Positions 26,401-37,068 of a stretch of 64,000 bases of DNA are shown here, in pieces. The notes below the pieces were generated by a model. The model searched no databases. It was not told where the DNA came from and was given only the letters and a program-made list of their open reading frames with translations. The position numbers and the translations under genes are program-made. Source of the DNA: Cyclospora cayetanensis (taxonomy: Eukaryota; Apicomplexa; Conoidasida; Eucoccidiorida; Eimeriidae); assembly GCF_002999335.1 (NCBI RefSeq), contig NW_020312048.1:1-64000 (forward strand). The letters run 5' to 3'. Position 1 is the stretch's first letter; each line of letters begins with the position of its first letter.

Positions 26401-29400
26401 CCGAAAGCGGTTCTTCGAGGCCGGTGGAATCATTTGGCAGATTTCGAGGAATGCCTGTGATGCTGTGCAGGGCTCCTGCTTCCTGACTGCCCCTCAAACA
26501 GAGACGGTGCAGGGCCTCACAAGAAAGCTGCAGCAGGCGCTCCAAGGAAATCTTCGCAATACTCATGGCTCCCAACCCGCCGTGCAGCGGGCTGTCTGGT
26601 GTCAGATAGTTGTCTTTGTTGTTATCGTGATGGCGGCTTGCCTGGGGGGGCTGCGAAAGCACTGCACGTGCTCGCAGCTCTTCCACAAAGGCGGGGGAGA
26701 ACGACGGCGAGGCCGGGGAAATGAGGATAGCCCCCCCGCCAACTCGAGCCCTAAGGAGCAGTTGCTTCGTGCGGCCTTGAAGCACCGGTGCAACAGTCGG
26801 CGAGGGAGGAAGAGGCACGCAACAGAGCTTCTTGCCATTCAAGAAAATCACCAGCTCCTCTCTTGGCTGCTGCACGAGTGTCATCACTCTGTCTAAGACG
26901 GAGCCTCTGCTCGGGTGAGTCCGGTGCGGCGCTGCTGAGGCCTCTAAGGCTTCCGCCGCTTCTTTCAACTCCGGCTGCCAACGCCCTCGATCGACCAGCA
27001 CATCCAAAGTGAGATTTCTCTCGCCACGCACATCAAACAGCGCCACTAAGGCCTTTGGGGCCCCCCCTTCTGGCCCTCTCTCTCCTAGGCAGCTGCACTG
27101 AGTCTGAGTCTCTCCAGGATCGCGTGTCCAAACAGCCAGCGCCGTTCCCGATGCCTCAATGTACAAAAGAACGGCCGCGTCATCAGCGCTGCTCTTGGGT
27201 ACAACCCCCAGACTGCTACTCGCGTCTTTTCGGAGCCGAATGAGTCGGTCATTCCCATAGAGAAACTCCAACAAAAGGCACGTGCTGCTCTCAGATCCAT
27301 CGCTGTCCACCTGCCCCCAAGAAGGGCCCGAGGCCGTTGTCCCCTCCCCCCCAGGAAAAAACCAAGAATTTGTATCATCCGGCAAAACTACTTGCAGCTG
27401 CGCTATAGAGGCGCCTGCAGATCCAATAGCGCTGGAGAGGACTGAGTGAGGCCTCTCCCGCGACGAGCGAAAGCTCTGGCGGCCTCCCACTGAAAACGTT
27501 TTTCGGCTGTCCAGACTCGCAGCAAAGCAACAACGCGACTGCAGCGCCAGGAGTTCTAATGCATCCAAAGAAGGAAACGAGAACTTGAGGGTGTTTCTAA
27601 CCGCCGAATGCTGCCCCTGCAGCTCCTGCGGCAACGTGGAGCTCCCGCTACTGCAGCCTCTCAAGGCTTCAGCTTGCAGCCGAGGATAGTGGGGACTGCT
27701 CATTCCAAGAAGAGGCTGCTGGAGATCTGCAATCGTCTCCATCAGCAAATGTAAAAACTCTAAGAGGCACGTCAGAGTGCCTCCATGCAAGGCAAGAAGG
27801 AGAAGACAGTCCACAGCCTTCCCCATGGCTTCCTCTGCCTGCTGCTCCCCTTTTGCCAATAACCTCTGTGTGTCTCTCGCTTGAAGCCCCAGCACATTTT
27901 TCCGCTTCACCTGCTTTCGCGCAGCCCTCAAAATACTCACAAGGACCCGGCGCATCCCGACATACGCACTGCTTCCTCGGTGGTAAGAACTTCCAGCTGC
28001 CTCTGCCTCAAAGTTTCTCTGGAAGCCCCCCGCGACAATTCTACCGGTGCTCCCACCAAACGCTGCAGGTCGCGCAGCTAAAAGCCGCCGACGAGCAGAT
28101 TGCAAAAGCCGCAGAAGCTGGGGAGCCGCTGCTTCCTGATCAAGACTGTTACGAAGCTCGCAGAAGCTCGGACACCCCTCATCACTGGGGGCCGCACGAT
28201 CCTGCTCCCACAAGTCCAGATCGTCTGCCTCTTCTGTACTGCCCTCTTTGGCAGGTACTACTACCTCCCCCCAAAGGGCACCAAACGATGGCTCAGCAGG
28301 CCGTACATCTTCCGCCACGAGGGTGCCCGAAGAATCGGCAGCTGCCTTGGCGCTTTCTTCCCCCTCTTCAGATATCCGCGAATCCAACGCCGCTGCAGTA
28401 GCGAGAAAGGCACACAGGCGGAGTCTCAAGGGCTGGAGAGCTCTAGGGAGGGCAGCAGACTGCATCCGGAAGCCTGCCTTACTTAGAGACCCAGTAAGCA
28501 CGTCCTCTAGCGATGGGGGGGGGGAGGCGACCCCATAGGCTCCTTCAGGAGTTGCCTCAGATCCTGCAGTTGGAGCCTCAGGCGAGCGGCCTGCGTTATG
28601 GGAGGCAGCAGCGGCTTCAGCGGCCCCTGCTGCTGAAGCCGCTGCTGCCTCCCTACCGTGTCGTGGCAACTCCAAAGGCTGGGGAGACAGCCACTCAAGA
28701 GACGCTACAACGGGGTCGCTGCTTGAGACTCCTGCTGCTGGAACGGTAGTAGTTGCATCTGACGGTGCTGTTTGCCGGGCAGTTTGTTGGCTGTGGAGGA
28801 GGCCCTCTGTACTGAGGCTTTCACAGTCCCGCCCCTCGCGGGAGGAGGGGTCCCTGGCCTGTATCAAGCTGCGCAACTGTCTCTCTCTCCGCCCAAAGAG
28901 CCGCACCAGCTGCTGAAAATTAGAGGCCTCCGAAAACGGTTGAAGGCCAAGGAGACTTTCTTCTGAGGAGGGGACAAGGGGGGGAGGCGCATTGCTCTGG
29001 GGCTGCTGCGAAGTGAACATCTCGCGGCTGTCCTCCCCTCCGAATTCATTTGACCACTGGGAAAAAGTGCGACCCCAAAAAGAGGCCTGACCATCCAAGT
29101 TGGATTCAAGCAGAGGCACCAAAGCCTCGCTCTCGCTTAAGCCTGCCAGTCTCACGCACGAGGGGGCCCTAGAGCTCCCATCGGTCTCCCGGCTTTCCCC
29201 GGGACGAGAACTGCCGTACATCAGACTGCCAGACAAGGGCAAGAAACTGGTGGGCCCTCCCCCCCCTTGCGAGCAGCTAGCCACAGAGGAGACCACCAGA
29301 CGACTGAAACAAAAGGCAACATGAGCCTCTGCCACCATTTCAGCTCCAGAGAGTCCCACAGGACGTAACAATGGGGGACGCAGGAGCTCCGGCTCCCCCG

Positions 29401-30025
29401 GGCCCCATGTGGCACACTCAGTAGCCTCTTCAGGAATGGGGGCAGTGGAACCAGCAGCGTCTGCATCTGATGGATAGGTGAGAAGCGGAGGCGGCAGCTG
29501 CAGGTGATAAGTGGAGTCAACGCAGGATGATAGGGAGGTCCCAGACCACTTGTGCTGCCCAAGCGGGGGCCCTGTAAAACCCGCTGGGGCCCCTCTGCTG
29601 CTCCTGGCACACGGCCTAAGTCTCTTGTGAGCTGTCATCCCTATGAGCTCCCTTCGATATGCCTTGAGGATGCGAGAGGCCCCCTCAAGAATGAGGGTTT
29701 CTGACTCCTCACTGACGGGCCCTAGGACCCCCATGCGACCAAGGAAAGTGTAACAGCTGAAGCCTTCAACGTCGAGGGGCTCATCGAACGTCTGAAAGCC
29801 GTCCAGAAAATGAGGTCCTGCCGAAGGGGAAGAATCAGAGGGATGAGGGCCCGGGCTCATCACTGAGAACGAGACTTCGCCAAGGCTCTGGGGAGAGAGG
29901 GATGCCTCTAACAAGGCCACCCCCGTAGCCTCCACCATGCTTCCCGCGTTCCCTTCTGGTGAAAAAATTGCATCTCCAGAAGGTTTATCTGCACTGGAGG
30001 GCGTACCCTTAGAAGGAAGAGTCAT
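4384..30025 (-). CDS. giant HECT-domain E3 ubiquitin ligase with ankyrin repeats, 10 exons
   Basis: HECT ligases accept ubiquitin from an E2 on a catalytic cysteine and pass it to substrates. Exons (minus strand): 30025-20429, 20260-19402, 19007-14621, 14230-11053, 10843-7649, 7327-5894, 5686-5364, 5232-5086, 4823-4748, 4575-4384. All ten join in phase at GT...AG introns, giving 7,796 codons with stop. The start ATG at 30025 follows an in-frame TAA and sits in an AAAATG context. The first exon alone is 3,199 codons and rich in S, G and A runs. Several segments resemble concanavalin A/SPRY-like beta folds, for example near 26600-27400 and 16660-17150 (inference). Ankyrin repeats lie at about 9440-9870. 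The HECT N-lobe motif GEGATDFGGPFQE is in exon 6, and the catalytic motif LPTAATCSF (Cys near residue 7749) is in the last exon. The least certain junction is exon 4 to exon 5, which crosses a 16-base poly-C run. The N-terminal half could be a separate gene, but in-phase splicing argues for one. Large HECT proteins of this kind are known in Plasmodium and Toxoplasma. Confidence 0.72.
9440..9870 (-). other. ankyrin-repeat segment of the HECT ligase
   Basis: Within exon 5, about four ankyrin-like units are visible: NDTPLKLAIKRGYADVAQML, ITPLMLAAELGQDAIVAML, GNSALHRVALRAA with an insert, and TVKMLLSLGADCTIRNDAGL. They keep the TPL(H/M)LAA..G....V..LL pattern. Ankyrin repeats in HECT ligases usually recruit substrates or partners (family knowledge). 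The units lie well upstream of the HECT domain, with a roughly 600-residue region between them. Confidence 0.85.
10262..10305 (-). repeat. CTG/CAG tract coding poly-Gln in the HECT ligase
   Basis: On the plus strand the sequence is a broken run of CTG triplets; on the coding strand it is read as glutamines broken by His and Leu. It lies between a SPRY-like segment and the ankyrin repeats. Similar CAG-derived homopolymer runs are typical of Eimeria-family coding sequence. Confidence 0.8.
10844..11052 (-). other. predicted intron with a 16-base poly-C run
   Basis: Two long reading frames overlap here and must be joined. The donor CAG|GTTAGC (exon end 11053) and the acceptor CTTCAG|AGC (exon start 10843) are both phase 0. 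The 209-bp interval contains an uninterrupted C run at 10932-10947 on the plus strand. A sequencing slip in that run could also explain the frame change, so this joint is the weakest in the gene model. Confidence 0.5.
14231..14620 (-). other. 390-bp intron of the HECT gene built on a CT/GA microsatellite
   Basis: Donor ACAG|GTCAGC follows exon 3 (exon end 14621) and acceptor GTGCAG|GGGG precedes exon 4 (exon start 14230); AG|G restores an Arg codon. On the transcribed strand the middle of the intron is a long CTCTCTGT-type pyrimidine tract (14437-14592). Confidence 0.8.
14437..14592. repeat. GA/GACA microsatellite
   Basis: About 155 bp of GAGAGACAGAGAGA-type sequence on the plus strand (pure pyrimidine on the minus strand apart from the G of GACA units). 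It lies wholly inside an intron of the HECT gene. ORFs crossing it on both strands are artefacts of the repeat. Confidence 0.95.
19008..19401 (-). other. intron 2 of the HECT gene (394 bp)
   Basis: The donor TTTAG|GTAGGC ends exon 2 in phase 1, and the acceptor TCCTCAG|GT begins exon 3; the joined codon is GGT (Gly). A good pyrimidine stretch precedes the acceptor. The upstream frame runs on past the donor for about 78 codons before its stop, and the downstream frame opens about 39 codons early, so unspliced translations of both are misleading. Confidence 0.75.
20261..20428 (-). other. intron 1 of the HECT gene (168 bp) with a short tandem duplication
   Basis: The donor CCTGT|GTAAAT and the acceptor CTTCCAG|CTG are both phase 0. 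On the plus strand the block GGCCTTCCAATGCA occurs twice in direct tandem, with a linker, at about 20389-20421. An alternative acceptor, TTTCAG, exists at about 20385 but would leave the downstream frame unjoined. Confidence 0.65.
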
Positions 30026-33000
30026 TTTGAACTGTGCCTTTTAAGGGGTCAACCTGTCGATTGCACGGCAAGTTCTGAAGGGCTGATAGCGTCACAATAA
30101 ATGGACGTAGACTGACAAATTTATCTGTGCTTCATCCCCTAGTAAGGCAGCAACCGGACAAGAGGATCTGAAAGACCCGACCGAAGTCAGCACGCAAGAT
30201 GCAGACTACCGACACCAGCGCCCACGCGCCTTCTCAGCCGATGACAGAGAGCCAAGGATGGCGCAGGCCCGACGCTCCCCGAAATCTTGGAAAGAGCTAG
30301 AAGGGACAGAGAGACAGAAGAGATGAAGATGCCACTGGAAGGCAAAGGTGCGACTGATGCGATCCGGAGGGGGGCACTGGACCTTCAAGCCCCTGCAAGC
30401 GCGGCAGCAGGCTGTAACACCAAAATTCTATTAGTAAGGGGAGCCGTTCAGGCTTGGCAGCATGCCATACCTGATGTGTAGACACAATTTACGATAGTTC
30501 AAGGGGTTGACAACTGCAGAAGGCAGAGAAAGAAGCTCCGCGATGGCTAGGCCTTGGGTAACGGCTTAAGACGTGCGGATCAGGCACTGGTGTCTGTCCC
30601 ACAAGTCGGTCAAGGAACACTTTATCCGATTTAATTTGAAGAAACGAAGGTCAGAGTAGTTGGAGGTCCGCTCTTTCAGTGGTCTGAGGCTCTGGGCACT
30701 GCAGCCGCTCACCAACACAGCAGGAGGGCGGCGCGTGCAGACTCGACGACACTGGAATAGTCGCTAAAATCCTCGTCGTGTCTCTGCCCAGTTGACAGAA
30801 TAAGACTGAAAAAATCCAAAACCGCCATCACGCAGAACGTACAACAAGGAGCTTCTCTGCCCAGAGAAAGCGCATGGCCAAGCTGGGTCAGCCCTGACCG
30901 ACCGCTGGTGCGGATCAGCGCAGTGTATGCGCTGGTAACCCTGGGGTAGACTTCCTTCCGTTCTGAGCCACTGTACAATTTATATACTATTTTTACATGA
31001 GTTCTAAGCTGCATTGGCTTTGAATTCCTTTTCCATGATCCCAGATCCCTATGGCTGTGGGGCTGCAGCTTACATTGAGCAGCTGCCTCTCTTCGCTGGA
31101 TGCTGTCTGGCTCTGTATGCGATGATCATCTTATTCGCTGTCCATGTATTCTCTTACGATAGATCTCATACTTTTTGATTCCTCTCACACCATGTTTGGA
31201 GAGGCATTCAGCGGCTTACTCCCTATAGACAGACCACTGGATGGCTCGACAGCTTGTCTCCGGCCACAGCCGACTTTGCTTTTTGTACTCCAGGTCCCCA
31301 TCACATTATCGGTGACAGAAAATATGCTTTATCTGTAGAGGCACCCTCGCTGTCCCCTTCTCCTGTCTGTTCAGCGCCTTGCCTGCTACTCACCGCCACG
31401 CAAAGCCCGCCATTCAAATCGGACCAAGCTACATGATACAGATACTTCTGGTGTACTTATACATACCCAAGATTCTGGTAAACATTGACAATATGGTTTG
31501 TCCGCGCTTGCGATCTGTTTTTCCGGAGCAAAGTCAGCTCCACACCATTAAATTGCACGATCCGTCTGTTTGTTGTGTGTGTGAGTGTTGGTTAGAGACC
31601 GTAGCCGGTCAAGTTACTTTTCGATGCGTCCAGCACACTGGTCATCCTTAATTCAAAATTAGTTACGAATTGTTTGGGTGGTCATTAGACTTGCGTGCCC
31701 TTTTTTGTCGAAGGATAGTACTAGTTTAAGAATACAAGGATGTACGCCGCGTGGCTGAGCACTTTGCTATGTGTTTAAAGAAGTGCAGCTGCTTGGTGTG
31801 CTTAGATGTAGCAGCAATGCGCACGAAAGATGTCTTGACTCTCATAACACCCGAATTTTGCGGGGCAAGGGATAGGAGGGGGCAGCTCCTCGAAAAGGGA
31901 GCGCCCAGTAACTTCGTATGCAGCCTTATGCAGGCCTAGTTCAAGAGTCCCCTTATGAAGATCTTCGAAGGAATGCTATAATGCGCTCGACGGATAACTT
32001 GCCTCCGCACTTCAACTAGGGCAATAAGGAGCGTAATCGTCAAACATGGGTATACCGAAGCTTGAGACTGTAAGGATGGAGCTCCGTTCCGCCTCTGTCT
32101 TCAGAGTAGATCGGGATTTGTATGGAGGCATCTGCATATTAAAATGTCAAGTAAACTGTTGATTGGTGCTAGTCCACAAAAGTCTCAATCAATTTGCCAC
32201 TGAACGGGCCAAGGTAACATAGCTCGGTGACAAGAAGGCTTGCTGGGAAAAACCAGATGTTAACCTAACGCAGTGTATTGATGGATTTTCGAGTATGCTG
32301 ATATATATAGAAGATTTAGGGGGAGCTGCATCATTTGTTCGGTCACATCAGTGGAAGCTTGAGGGAGCCCTCCTCTGCCTGTCCATGCCTCCTGGTAATT
32401 AGATCTGATGCCAAACGAGATCCGCAGATGACACAGAATCCCAAGAGTAGAGTCTCAGTTCGCATACGTTTGGCAGCTCCTTGACGAAATAAACTCCATA
32501 TAAATGTATCGATAGCCCTTTGCGCTTGTAGTCTAGCCGTGCTTCCTTTAGAGTTCAGCAGCTCCGCTTGCCCCTAAGTGGGGCAAATGCAAGATCGAGG
32601 TAATCATGAACATATGTTGGCCAGAAGAGGGAACTTTTACCTTGGAAGCATATCCGCATAGACCTAATAATGAGGGCAAGGAGATGTCAGAGTCTGTGCC
32701 ATGGAATGTTCGCCTGTTCGCTCTTTGTTGGCTCTTTCCATCTCTTCAGAATAATGGCCCTCTACCGCGTGTTAGATGTGTTGCTCTACAGCCCGTATGC
32801 TTGTGGTGAAGAACCTTGTGTAGTCAACATACACTGCGGGCCGCTGAGTGACACTATTCTAGTAAACCGTGGCCCTTTGCATAGTGCAACCCCTCCAGAG
32901 GATTGAGTGGTTTTTACAGGCTGCACTATGTAGTGAGTCTGCTTTCAGGTGTTTGTCATGTTTGTCTTGCGGGGCATGCCAAGCTGAAAGGCTAACGGGC

Positions 33001-33690
33001 TGTGGGCCGCAAGTGTTGTGGGTCCCAAACGTGGGGGTTCCGTACAGTTAAAACGTCCAAGGTTAACCAGCATTCGGCATTACGAAAAACGCCTGTTTTG
33101 CCTAGTAGAGTAGTGCTGGCAGGGGCTTCGTTTACTACTGCTAGATAGAGCGAAAACGATAACAGGGTACGCTCTACTATGAGTAGTCTAGGACGCTGCC
33201 GCCAGAACCTTCGGAACAAAAGGCACCTGGTGAGCGGTCCGCACCCCTCGAAAGCAAACGAAGCCAATAAGACCCCGAGGTAGATAAAATGAAGGTAAGA
33301 GTCCAAAAGAGCTATCCCTAGGATACACAAGTGACACTACTAAATAAGCCCGTCATAATGCAAGTGCTCAAGGAGATACATGCATAGATGCCCACATTGT
33401 ACATCTACGCATAGAAATAGACAGCTAAATCCGCAGACATGCACTGTACTTGTGCCCCCGGAAATAAGATGGCACACTTCATTCCATCATTGCACAATTA
33501 ATGCTGTCCGATCTAGCCTCTAGCCGAAGGAATCGGAACATAGTCGGCCACGTGTATTGTTCACTGGTCCCGAAGTTGTCCCTGAAGTTGAAGCAAACTC
33601 AGGCCGCTAAGGCAGCAACGAACCACGTAGAGAGCCCTTTCAAGCAGATGTTAAATACTAAATCTGCTCTATCGTTCTCTTCGAAAATTT
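30026..33690. other. intergenic region, no gene supported
   Basis: This contains the 5' flank of the HECT gene (minus) and the 3' flank of the DXR gene (minus). Open frames are short (about 112 codons or fewer) and unrecognisable. I saw no tRNA, rRNA or clear transposon motifs. An AT-rich ATATATATAG stretch occurs near 32300. Confidence 0.5.
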
Positions 33691-36600
33691 CTAAGGGGAG
33701 AGTGTGGGGTTGGGGATGAAGGTTTTGGCCATCTGCCGGGCCCATGTGTCTGTCTCCTCCACATCCTGCAGACGCATCACACCAGCATCAAAGTGTCAAT
33801 GCACCAGAAGCAGAGGATAAAAGCATCCACGCACGATGCGCTTGTATGAGTGGGGAGCAAGTGGTCTCCATGCAGTCAGAATATGCTGGTTCGTGGGGCG
33901 CTCGAAAATCAAGTGTTGGATACGTCTACCAGCAGCCCTCCTACACAGTAGAAGCAAGAGTTGCAGAAATCGCACACGCCTTAGACAGTACCCCTCTTCT
34001 GTTTCTGTTGCAGGCGTGGCAAGCATGCAGGAGCTGAGTACTTACTTCGAGGGTTATGTCAGTGTTTGGTGAAGACGAAATTTGCCCATCTGCCATACGC
34101 ATGACATGCTTAAGAAGGGTGGGAATCTCTGTAAAGTGGATTCGCCCCCGTAGGAACTGAGACACGGCTTCCTCATTCGCTGCATTGAGAGCTGCTGGAT
34201 AAAGACCACTCCGGCGCCCCGCATCGAACGCCAAATCCAGACACTCGAATGTTTTCCTGCAGCATAATCGACACAAGTGCAACCGATCCGCCAAGAGGCT
34301 GACTCGACTCTTCGGCCCAATGCTCGCTTGTCACCATATCTCGCGCGAAATCCACACACCGCATGAGAGGTTCTGCAGGGAGGGAAAGCTAGCACAAAGC
34401 TGCGGCCTCGAAAAGGTGCTTACAGGTCCGGCGGTTGGAAGGTGAGAGGACCGCAGGTGAAGAAGTCCAAGCGAGGCCATTTGGTGCTGTGCATTCACAA
34501 ATAGCAAGCATGAAAACAAACAGCGAGGCGTTATTATTTCCGCAGTTTTCGTGGAATCATATATGCTGCAAGGTCTAGAGCAGTAAATGGCGCTTGACAG
34601 CCTGCACAGCTGCGGCAAGTAGGGTGCCTCCAGGCTAAAAGAGCGAATATAAGGGGCCTTTGGGAGGTGCGTGTCCTTGTGTAGTGGGGACTAACGGGAG
34701 TCTGTGTGGCCAACTGAAAGCGTAGGCGATTGGCAGTTTCATGTCTGGAAGCCCAAGCTGTCCGATGACGGCGCCATCTTGCATTTCGACGGCGGAGTGC
34801 AGAATTGCCTGGGGATGAATAAGCACGCGGATTGAGTCATAGGGGACTCCAAAGGCCTCGTGGGCCTCTATCACCTCTAGACCTTTGTTCATTAGCGTTG
34901 CGCTGTCGACCGTTATCTTCGATCCCATTGTCCACTTAGGCTGAAGAGCACGAAGCAGAGAACACACCCATACACACACATATGTACATATATACCAAGC
35001 AGCGACGAGCCAAACTACGCCTCTCTCCTTCAAGGGTTCGTAAGCACGTCATAGCAGCAACTTTTAATACTGCACAAAGCCTCAGTAGCTGCTGCTACCC
35101 CAGCCAAACGCCTGTCCCATGGTGCTTTCCCATGCGTGCCGGGTCGAAGAGGGTTTGTGGCGCTGGTGGTAGGTAGGGTGTAGCTGTGGCGTACATGTTT
35201 GAGGGCGTCCTGAACCTTAACATGTAGGAGATCCTTTGATGTCCACCCCAGGAAGGGGCCCCCCGAAGCGCAAAGAAACAATTTTGCGGGGGGGTATGCA
35301 GAGGGCGGGACTCCCTGAAGAGCTTGAAATATGGCACTGTGCTCACTATCAACTGGTAGTAGCCGCCCCATCCCCCCGTAACATTTATCTCCTTGTCCCC
35401 CCCTTCCATGGCTCAAACCGCGTGCCTCTCCCTTTCTGTTTACTTTGCGGGCGTACAGTCCATCGCCTCCTGTTCCCAAAGATTCCGCGGGGGCATTCCT
35501 TGATACCCCGCTAAACAGCTTCCGGAAGACTGGACCTGCAGATATCATGGGAAGGGAGATATATATATGTATATATATATTTACTGCCTGCCTCTCAGCT
35601 CAGCTGTTCAGGTTGCAGTGGCCTATAACACCATGTAGCACAGTCGAGGCATGCGGCTTTGGCCTTCACGGAGGCTCTTTAGCGAAAAGTCCCTTAAGCA
35701 CGCCACTCACCTGCAGCAACAAGGGCCTCTTTCGTGGCAAGCGCCACGTCCTTGTTAGCCCGCAAAGCTGCAAGGGCCGGCCTCAAGCCTTTGAACCCCG
35801 AAATTGCGAGCAGAACGCAGTCCACACCCGGTAGACGCGCTGTGTTCTCCAGAGCCTCCACACCATGCAGCACAGTGGGGCGTCCTAGATGATCCTTTTC
35901 TGATCCGCTAGTGGGTAGCCTACGCTTCGCGCTGCTTGTGCAATGAACTTTGAAGGCTTCGCTCAGCAGCTCCTCTAAGGCTTCAGCCCTCTCGGCGTCC
36001 TCAACAACTATGAACTCCGGCCTGTAGATGGAGCACAAAACGAGCCACTTGCACTCAAAGCCGAGGTCACGCTTGAAGTGAGCCACCGCTTATGCATCGA
36101 TGGCAGAATCGAGAGCGGCACTTATGGCCGCTCGAGCAGCGCAGAAGCAGCAGAAGCAGCAGCAGCAATAGCAGCGTCCTCAAAGGCCAGCAATGCTCAT
36201 ACCGGAACTCAAGCGCTTGCTCTGCAAGACGTTTCAGCCGCGAACCAGAAGCGGCCAAGGCCTTGACTTTAAAGAAACGTGGAAACTGTCGAACGACCTC
36301 CAGCGCCTGCTGCCCCACACTGCCTGTGGAACCCAAAATGCAAAGGGAGCGTCGTGATCCCCAGGGGGGCCCCTCGGGGGCCTCTTCAGCTGCAAGGGGA
36401 GCGTCGGAACCGCGGCGTAGCAGTTCCCTGTACACCGCAAATGCGACACAAAAACGTGGCAAACATACATAACGCTTAATGTGTAAAGGACTTGTGCGTC
36501 CTTTGCGCGATGCTCAGCCTCCATTCTCCTCGATTTATCTGCAGTCGATCAAGCATTTTGCACACATTTTTCCCGTCTCAACGTACTCCAAAGCATCCCT

Positions 36601-36891
36601 TGTTCCCAGAGGTACACCCGTAGCCCAGCCGCTTTCTGCTGCTCGGTCAGGACCAGCTGCAGCAGCAGGAGCAGCAAGGGTTGCTGCTGTTGCTGCTCTG
36701 CCTCTGAGTGTGCAGTGCTTGAGGCAGGTTGGCGTACACCCGAAGGCCTCAGAGCCGGGAGGAAGAAAGGCCTGGCGAGGAACGGCTCTGCCTGAGGAGG
36801 GGATGAGGGCCGCTTCACCAAACGCAGCAGAGAAGAGAATCGAGATCAAGAATACGGGACCGCTCAACATCGGCGCACATGACGGCACCAT
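33691..36891 (-). CDS. DXR: 1-deoxy-D-xylulose 5-phosphate reductoisomerase, 8 exons
   Basis: DXR converts DOXP to 2-C-methyl-D-erythritol 4-phosphate using NADPH and a divalent metal; it is the committed step of the apicoplast MEP isoprenoid pathway. Exons (minus): 36891-36587, 36427-36203, 36021-35711, 35535-35195, 34940-34696, 34486-34424, 34256-34046, 33765-33691. They join in phase for 591 residues. ATG 36891 is the first Met after an in-frame TGA. Residues 1-29 form a hydrophobic signal peptide, followed by a Ser/Ala/Arg-rich transit-like stretch: the bipartite apicoplast leader. The NADPH-binding loop [11 protein letters not shown] is in exon 2. The metal site [12 protein letters not shown] (Asp and Glu) is in exon 4 and [11 protein letters not shown] in exon 5, followed by [11 protein letters not shown] and [28 protein letters not shown] lies in exon 7. 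Oddities: LATKEALV replaces the usual LANKEXLV, and about 45 extra residues precede the metal motif. Fosmidomycin inhibits this family. Confidence 0.95.
36140..36178 (-). repeat. CAG/CTG tract in a DXR intron
   Basis: Plus-strand GCAGAAGCAGCAGAAGCAGCAGCAGC-type sequence. On the coding strand it is a CTG/CTT run that acts as part of the pyrimidine-rich stretch in the intron 36022-36202 of DXR, not as protein. Confidence 0.8.
36587..36891 (-). other. bipartite apicoplast-targeting leader of DXR
   Basis: The first exon starts MVPSCAPM then [16 protein letters not shown], a classical signal peptide with a short hydrophobic core. After it come about 70 residues rich in Ala, Ser, Pro and Arg with very few acidic residues, as expected for an apicoplast transit peptide. 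The enzyme core begins in exon 2. The exon ends at GA|GTACGT, and joining to G restores a Glu codon. Confidence 0.8.
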
Positions 36892-37068
36892 CTCCGCTGT
36901 AGCTGTTCAATTCTGCCTCTCATAGCAGCCTCATTGGCGCCGCTTTGACCGAAGACGTTCCTTCCGCCTTACAGTGCGGGCCCTTGGCGGCGACTACTGA
37001 GAGCTCGGGGCCTAGACGTGTTGTCTTGCGGCATATGGAGAAATGGCGAGTTGTCGGTGTAAAAAGCA

